Below, in pieces: positions 57,313 through 64,000 of a stretch of DNA of 64,000 nucleotides. The position numbers were made by a program, and so were the translations under genes. The stretch is from Tillandsia leiboldiana (lineage: Eukaryota > Streptophyta > Magnoliopsida > Poales > Bromeliaceae), in contig CM055063.1 in NCBI GenBank assembly GCA_029204045.2, forward strand, positions 32,536,810 to 32,600,809, read 5' to 3'. The first letter of the stretch is position 1. Each line of letters starts with the position of its first letter. The notes beneath the pieces were generated by a model. The model was not told the DNA's origin. It saw only the letters and a list, made by a program, of their open reading frames with translations, and made no database searches.

Positions 57313-57315
<3 letters not shown>
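57111..57315. mobile_element. MITE-like element, copy I (diverged)
   Basis: About 205 bp between (CT)n and (TA)n. It shares CTACCxTTAGATT, ACTATCATCTTAACCACACATC and CACCAATGACATGATAC with copies II and III. The terminal inverted repeats are eroded. Confidence 0.6.

Positions 57316-57358
<43 letters not shown>
57316..57358. repeat. (TA)n microsatellite
   Basis: 43 bp of alternating T and A between copies I and II. Confidence 0.95.
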
Positions 57359-57361
<3 letters not shown>

Positions 57362-57581
57362 TTCGGCAACTATACTATTAATAGTACCAAATTATTGGTG
57401 CTATTAAATTTTCTACCCTTAGATCAACCCTTTTAATTATTTTTATCCGTTAAATTTTATTATTTTTCCAACCACCTATTAAACCCAAAGGGTCCACTAT
57501 CATCTCAACCACATATTTTTTAATCTAAAGGTTAAAAACATAATAGCACCAATGACTTGATACTATTAATAGCATCCCAGC

Positions 57582-57584
<3 letters not shown>
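57359..57584. mobile_element. MITE-like element, copy II
   Basis: About 226 bp with imperfect terminal inverted repeats of ~35 bp. The left end has CTATTAATAGTACCAAA then ATTGGTGCTATTA, and the right end has TAATAGCACCAAT then GATACTATTAATAG. There is no coding capacity. (TA)n flanks both sides. Confidence 0.7.

Positions 57585-57618
<34 letters not shown>
57585..57618. repeat. (TA)17 microsatellite
   Basis: 34 bp of TA repeats between copies II and III. Confidence 0.95.
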
Positions 57619-58807
<1,189 letters not shown>

Positions 58808-61800
58808 TCACGTACTGAAATTACGTTTTGCAGCCTCCATTTTTAACAAAAGATCTCTTATATCAGTTTCCATCCTAATTTTCAAATCCAAATAGTTCCG
58901 TTGTGCCATTTCAACAACCTGTAGCTCTTCAAGCTTTTGTTTACGCCTCTCCTCTGCCTCTCCTAACCGAAGCTTGGCAATCCGACTGTTATAATCTTCC
59001 TCAATCCTACTATTCTTTGCTAATACTATTCGTTTTAAGCCCTCAGCTTCTCGCCTTGCATCATCAGCACGCTCTTGGTACATCTTTGCTTCCGCCTGCT
59101 TGAACTTCACTACACTATCAAGTTCATCAACAACCGGCTTCTTTTCAAAATCATTTTGTTGCTTAACATTGCCAATTTGTCCACCCACATGTTTAAATTC
59201 CATGATGGAAAGACTACCTGCATTTTCCAGATTGGCGACTTTATCCGAGAGACCGGATGGCACCCATTTGGGTCCTTCATTTGAGCACGGTATCATACTG
59301 CTTCCTTCAGCAATAGTTCGCGATGGCTTGGTAGGGCTAAAGCTGAAATTAGATTCACTATCTGCAATACGAAAGACACCACAGAAAATAAAGTCATTTA
59401 TTATTGCCGTAAAGAGCACAGTGCACGATATATTCCAAGCACATATTATTAAAGAAATAAGCAGATTAACAACCATCTAAGCAGATTAACTCTCAAGTTA
59501 CAAAAAAATAAAAGATCAAACAAAAGATGAAACTGCTTGGGTTGCGCAAAGACATGGTTCAACTGCTGTAGTATATGAATTACATTAGGCTCAATCATAG
59601 TGGAACTTGAATCTAAACAGTAGCATGCAGCAATGCAAGGCTTAGTCATGTCCTTTTCACCAAAAATCATTAAGCTATAAAATCAAACTTCATATTAAAG
59701 AATTTAGTAAAGTGTATGATCTTGTAAAATTTCACCAAGTCGTCATCAGTTTTTCTGTCTAATTATTCTGCATAAATGCAAATCATATAACACATTAAAA
59801 GAGACATGAATTCAGCTCTCCTGCAATTATATCTGAAAAACATGATAATATTAGCTCTACAAAACTAAAGAAAACAACATAGTTGCATCATTCAAATATG
59901 CAAATAAAGATCGTACTAGACAATCAGGAAACTTGTCTAAAAGCCGACCTAACACATATTTGACCCCTCCAATATAAAAATACAATAATATGAAAGGAGT
60001 GGAAGCATTCCGCCAAAACCATCTAACATCCGTATTCCAAAATATGTGACAAATTCTACAGAGAAGTAATATGATTCCATTCAAAATTCACATACCACTA
60101 TTACCAAAAAGCTCACCAAGTGGTAGAAACCCCTTGCTTAGTCAAGAAACAAGGATATCAACCTCTAAATCTAATTTACCTAAACTTGGAGGGACTGAAA
60201 ATGCCAAATGAATGAAACTGAAGGGTAATACAATATTTCGGAGGCACATAACATAGGGCTCAAAGACAAGTTCAAACGGAACTGACGAAATTATTTTCAT
60301 AGGAAAAATAGTTGAGGATTGTAAATGACAATCTATAAAAAGTTGGCCACAGAGATTGCTGCAGAAAAGTAAATGACAAGCAACAACTAGGTTTCAATAG
60401 ACGCAGCTTTTTTGTTACAAGATTGAAGGAGCACTATGATGAATAATAGTAACATCAACTGTTAGGAATTTACAGAGTGAATTTATATAAGAATATGCTA
60501 GAACTAATCAAACACTACTTAACTCTCAAAGAAGAAGAATCTCAAAAGTTGAGAGTGAATAGCTAGGCATACAATATATGCTGGAAAAAAACATAGAACA
60601 TACTCACTACAGTGCCCGAGATTTCAAGGTCCGGTGAAGGTCAGCCTCTAAATCAAGATTTATCAATGTTATAAAAGCAAAAACAGTCCGCATGCTGCCA
60701 AGGTGCAGTATACCATATGGTCAATAGGCAAGTGTGCATGGAGATGCCCAGATCATATGCACATCAGTTTGTGCAGTCTATGGAGGACATTCAAGCAATC
60801 ACAACTACATATATGGGTGCATGCGCCACTTTTTTGAACAGTGAGGAAAAATATTTTTTTAACCATTAACAATCAATGCTTCATAATATATCATATGCAA
60901 GCTAGTACGCAACAGCTTTGTACATTGGCAATCTTATTTATGATTTTGTGATTAAGAAATTAAATATGTGGACTACAACAACCAAGGTTTAGGAATGTTT
61001 AATGGCAGATAATTCTTATGCAATGACAGGCTCAATGGCAACCTTTCCTATGAATTCAATTGTTAGTAAAATGGAACCTCCTTTCTAATCACTATATGGT
61101 CAGTAATAAATCACATTGACATAGTTAATCAGTGGAATCTGCAGAATTTTCAGGATTATCTTTCCACTACGAACAGGACATGCACAACTAGTGAGGAAGG
61201 CGCATATAAACATACAAGAGTTAGACAAAGGTACTTGAGGAAAATCACAATTTACCACTAAAAGAGTAGGTAACTTGTGATAACTTCCGTCAGGAGGGGA
61301 GTTCATAATGTTTTCAGGCTTACAGGTTAACCCAGGTCAAGATTATTTTAAATTAACCCTATTAGTTCATGTTGATCCTGAGTCTTGTTCCCTTGCCGTA
61401 TCCGAAATTGCCACTCAAAGCTAGTGTGTACTAAACAGCCAGTACAAAAGCAGTTTCAAGAAAGCAAGTTTGATGTGTGTATATCTTCACAAGTAAAATT
61501 CTTTAAGGGTTGGGTTGCAACCTCTTTTAGACATATTCAACACTGTAATATCATTTAACACCAAAATCAGTAAAACTTTCTGCTGGTTAGCCATAGAAAA
61601 GTTTCTAGCTCAATAAGTTATCTATATGAATACCCATGTTTCCACAACTAAGATATATTATCAGACATGGCATACAAGATTGCTCAGACTTCTGAAATGG
61701 ACTGAGAACCATAGAAGTTGGATTTTTTCTTCTCCCATTCTGATCCTAGACATCGAAGTCATGCTACATCTATATGGAAGCTATTTTAGTATATGGGACA

Positions 61801-64000
61801 CAGAAAAACAACCAACATATGGGACACAGAAAAACAACTAACATGAATGACTAGAAATATGAAATATCGATATCATAGAAATATAAACAGTTCTCATGTA
61901 AAGTATAATGTCTGGTAGCAAGAAATTAGGGGCTTAAAATAAGCAATGACACAAAAACTAGATGCATGATGAATAAATTAAGCATGAAAATCATGAATTT
62001 TTCCTTTCCAGCACTGGCAGATATGTTGAAGCAAATAAAGCCAACACATGATTTGCAGATGGCAGTAACTTACCAGAAAAAAATGCCATTATATATTTGA
62101 TAACTTCAGAATGTTTAGCTTTATCTTCAAGTTTTACCAACATTTGCTGAGCCACATCTCGTAATCTTTTGCCCCTTTCATCAATACTGGAGGAGAATAT
62201 CCGTCTCACATACTGAAGTTCCTTAGTAAGAGTTTCTGCTTTCCAGTCTTTGGCACATGTTTTAAATACTTCTTTCACAAAACCAAACATCTCCGATGGA
62301 TGATTGCAGGCAATGCAGTGAAACTGCATCTCATTATTCCCATGTAGTCTCGGACCACTTCCTCCATTCTTAATAAGAGAATGGCGCAAACCACAGTCCA
62401 TATGGCACCAGTGAAGGCAGACATCACAACCAACCCAACCGCAAGTATTAGAAGCCATATCAAACTTGGAACAGACAAGACACATGCATGCACTGCAGAA
62501 GCCATTCTTTTGCATGCAAACCTTGCAATCACAATCATCCGCAGGAAGCATGTTTCGACAAGCAAGATTGCAGCATTTCAAGTCTAGAAAGATGTCAACT
62601 AAATCGGCGGTAGTGATGCCACTTGCTTTCCGTATAAAATCTGGAAGACCGGTCTTTAGAGAAACTAATATCTCTAGCAGAACACGGTTACACTTTGGCA
62701 ACATTTCAACAGTAAGGTCAGACCTCCTTTTAAGTGCCACCTGCAGTGCAGTAATTTGTCCGGTTTTATCTGCACTGGTAATCATCTCACAAATGGTTTC
62801 CTTCAGGTAAGCTACGGAAGGCTCAGTCATTTCTTGAAGCATCCTGCCTGACAGATGTAAAGGTTCTGACACAATTTTGGCAACAATCCTCTCAATGACG
62901 CCTGAACCATTAAGCATGAGTTGTTCCCCTTCTTGCTTTTCGCTCCTGAAAATACTACTGCTGCTTCTCTCTCTTGTAAGTTGCATCTTACCCTTGCTAT
63001 GTTCCGACCTGGAATCATGAGAACCATGACTATGTGCTGGAGACAACTGCCTTGGGAGACTCATCTGTCTTAGGATGACATTAGGCTTCCCTTGCAGCTG
63101 TCCGTTCGTAGAATGAAACATGTGGTTTGCTGCATTGCCATTCTGCAGAACCCTCTGAACAAGTGGGGTGGCCTTCCGTTTGGATTCATTTGACGTCTGT
63201 GCTTGCCATATGGTACCACCAGCAGCCTGATCCACCGGCTGAAATATAGGACGGCTACCAACAGATTGCTCAAAATTGTCAGAATTCTGGGTAAGCGAGC
63301 AACTAGGATTGTGGACAAATGGTTGAGAGCTCGTGTACCCATCTGAATATGTGCGAAAGGATGATGGCAAAGACTGTATACTCTTCGTAGGAGTGGGAGA
63401 ATCAGATTTTGGGATTGGACATCTGGAAGTGTGATACTGTAAAATACCCGGCAAACTAAGAGAAAGATCGAGGCTCTCCATTTTAAGCTTATTATTTTCC
63501 CGATTATCAGTACCAGTCCCACTACATTGTGCTTTCTCTGTTCGGCTAAGATCAGACTGGAATACCAGCTCAAACCCCCTTTTACTCTGAACTTCCATTG
63601 CATTGCCATCTACTACATAGTTCTCTTTGGTTGAGACCATAACAGGTTGACAGTTATCCTTCTCATTGTCCTTTGGATTTCCAGTCATAAGGTTCAGAGT
63701 CATATCCTCAGATCTCTTCTCACCAACTACTTTTTTTGAACCAAACACATCAATAGCACCCTCTGGTTCACCCTCTAAATCAATACCATTACCTTCTCTC
63801 TCCTCAATTTCCAGGCCTGTAACTGTATCTTCTTCTCTTACAGCTTCAGTTTGTGATACCACACCTTTCGCTTCTCCCTGATTCTCCTCCAAGTCCTCTT
63901 TCACAGAATTGGAAACAGGAGATTCACTCAGTTCCCCTTCATTCTCGACCATGTGCTCTTCATCACAGAATTTTTCTTCCAAATCTTGAGAAGATAGGCA
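58808..64000 (-). CDS. OBE4: OBERON-type PHD-finger protein, 5' end beyond window
   Basis: Nuclear PHD-finger protein. Arabidopsis OBERON/TITANIA proteins act in meristem establishment and early embryo auxin response. Two exons are visible: 64,000-62,074 and 59,361-58,808. They join in phase (donor G|GTAAGT, acceptor TTGCAG|A) to give FFSDSESNFSF, and the visible protein is 826 residues with the start outside. Seen: acidic N-terminal part; LDLSLSLPG, an EAR-like LxLxL motif (~176); the family's HNPSCSLTQNSDNFEQSVG segment; the helical region before the PHD; a cysteine-rich PHD finger (~475-567, CLVCSKFD, CGWVGCDVCLHWCH, FHCIAC); a C-terminal coiled coil (~720-820). The length already exceeds Arabidopsis OBE3 (733, from memory), favouring the longer OBE4/TITANIA2 type, but OBE3 is not excluded. 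No lesions are seen. Confidence 0.88.
59362..62073 (-). other. Intron of the OBERON gene (2,712 bp)
   Basis: Bounded by GTAAGT at 62,073 and TTTCGTATTGCAG ending at 59,362 on the minus strand. The phase matches on both sides. It is AT-rich, holds no LTR element and shows only short chance ORFs. Unspliced reading of exon 1 would add 28 residues (61,991-62,073), and those are not family sequence. Confidence 0.85.

Noticed and set aside
59100..59480. 126-codon plus-strand ORF over the OBERON exon
   Set aside because: It is antisense to the coiled-coil exon with clear splice sites and family match on the minus strand.
61991..62073. C-terminal extension of OBERON exon 1 to the stop at 61,991
   Set aside because: A GTAAGT donor at 62,073 joins in phase to the exon at 59,361 and restores the family sequence, so the extension is intron.

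Overview
This is plant nuclear DNA and almost all of it is transposable elements. Ty1/Copia and Ty3/Gypsy LTR retrotransposons, whole, nested, solo or in fragments, fill roughly 1 to 56,000. One host gene, an OBERON-type PHD-finger gene on the minus strand, occupies the right end and runs off the window. The high-GC LTRs, the Sirevirus-like Copia elements and the small inverted-repeat elements sitting in (TA)n/(CT)n tracts suggest a monocot (a bromeliad such as pineapple would fit), but nothing here proves the species.

Layout. 1-2,610: pieces of several Gypsy LTRs with a 159-bp tandem repeat and a ~27-bp minisatellite. 2,611-7,440: a Copia element (A) with gag, protease, integrase and reverse transcriptase broken by stops and a frameshift. 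7,441-27,564: a second Copia copy (B), whose gag is interrupted at 9,226 by a large Gypsy element (C, 4.16-kb LTRs, decayed interior), then a 100-N assembly gap (19,829-19,928), then the 3' part of another Gypsy (D), then the B tail and 3' LTR. 27,565-30,424: Gypsy LTR fragments, a 41-bp tandem repeat and a solo Copia LTR inserted in that repeat. 30,425-48,367: a nearly intact minus-strand Gypsy element (E) bounded by an ATATA target duplication. Its 5' LTR is split by a gag-only Copia element (F, 39,977-47,247) laid out LTR-gag-LTR-gag. 48,373-55,960: Gypsy LTR fragments in both orientations and a poorly defined minus-strand LTR-like region. 55,960-58,800: AT-rich intergenic DNA with long microsatellites and three related inverted-repeat elements. 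58,808-64,000: the OBERON gene.

How the parts relate. The Copia elements share a start-methionine tRNA primer site, large gag proteins with two CCHC knuckles and a coiled coil, and repeated polypurine tracts, all Sirevirus-like traits. F lacks pol and would need it from a relative. Gypsy C, with near-identical LTRs but a fossil interior, has the same primer site and LTR terminus as E and was probably moved by E-like proteins.

The most unusual signal is in the Copia LTRs. Downstream of the TATA box, so in the expected RNA leader, lies a row of short hairpins that all have the loop TGGATT but have different self-complementary arms. The same design occurs in two Copia families whose arms are unrelated. 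A second structural signal is a hairpin with compensatory changes near the 3' end of the D-type Gypsy LTRs.
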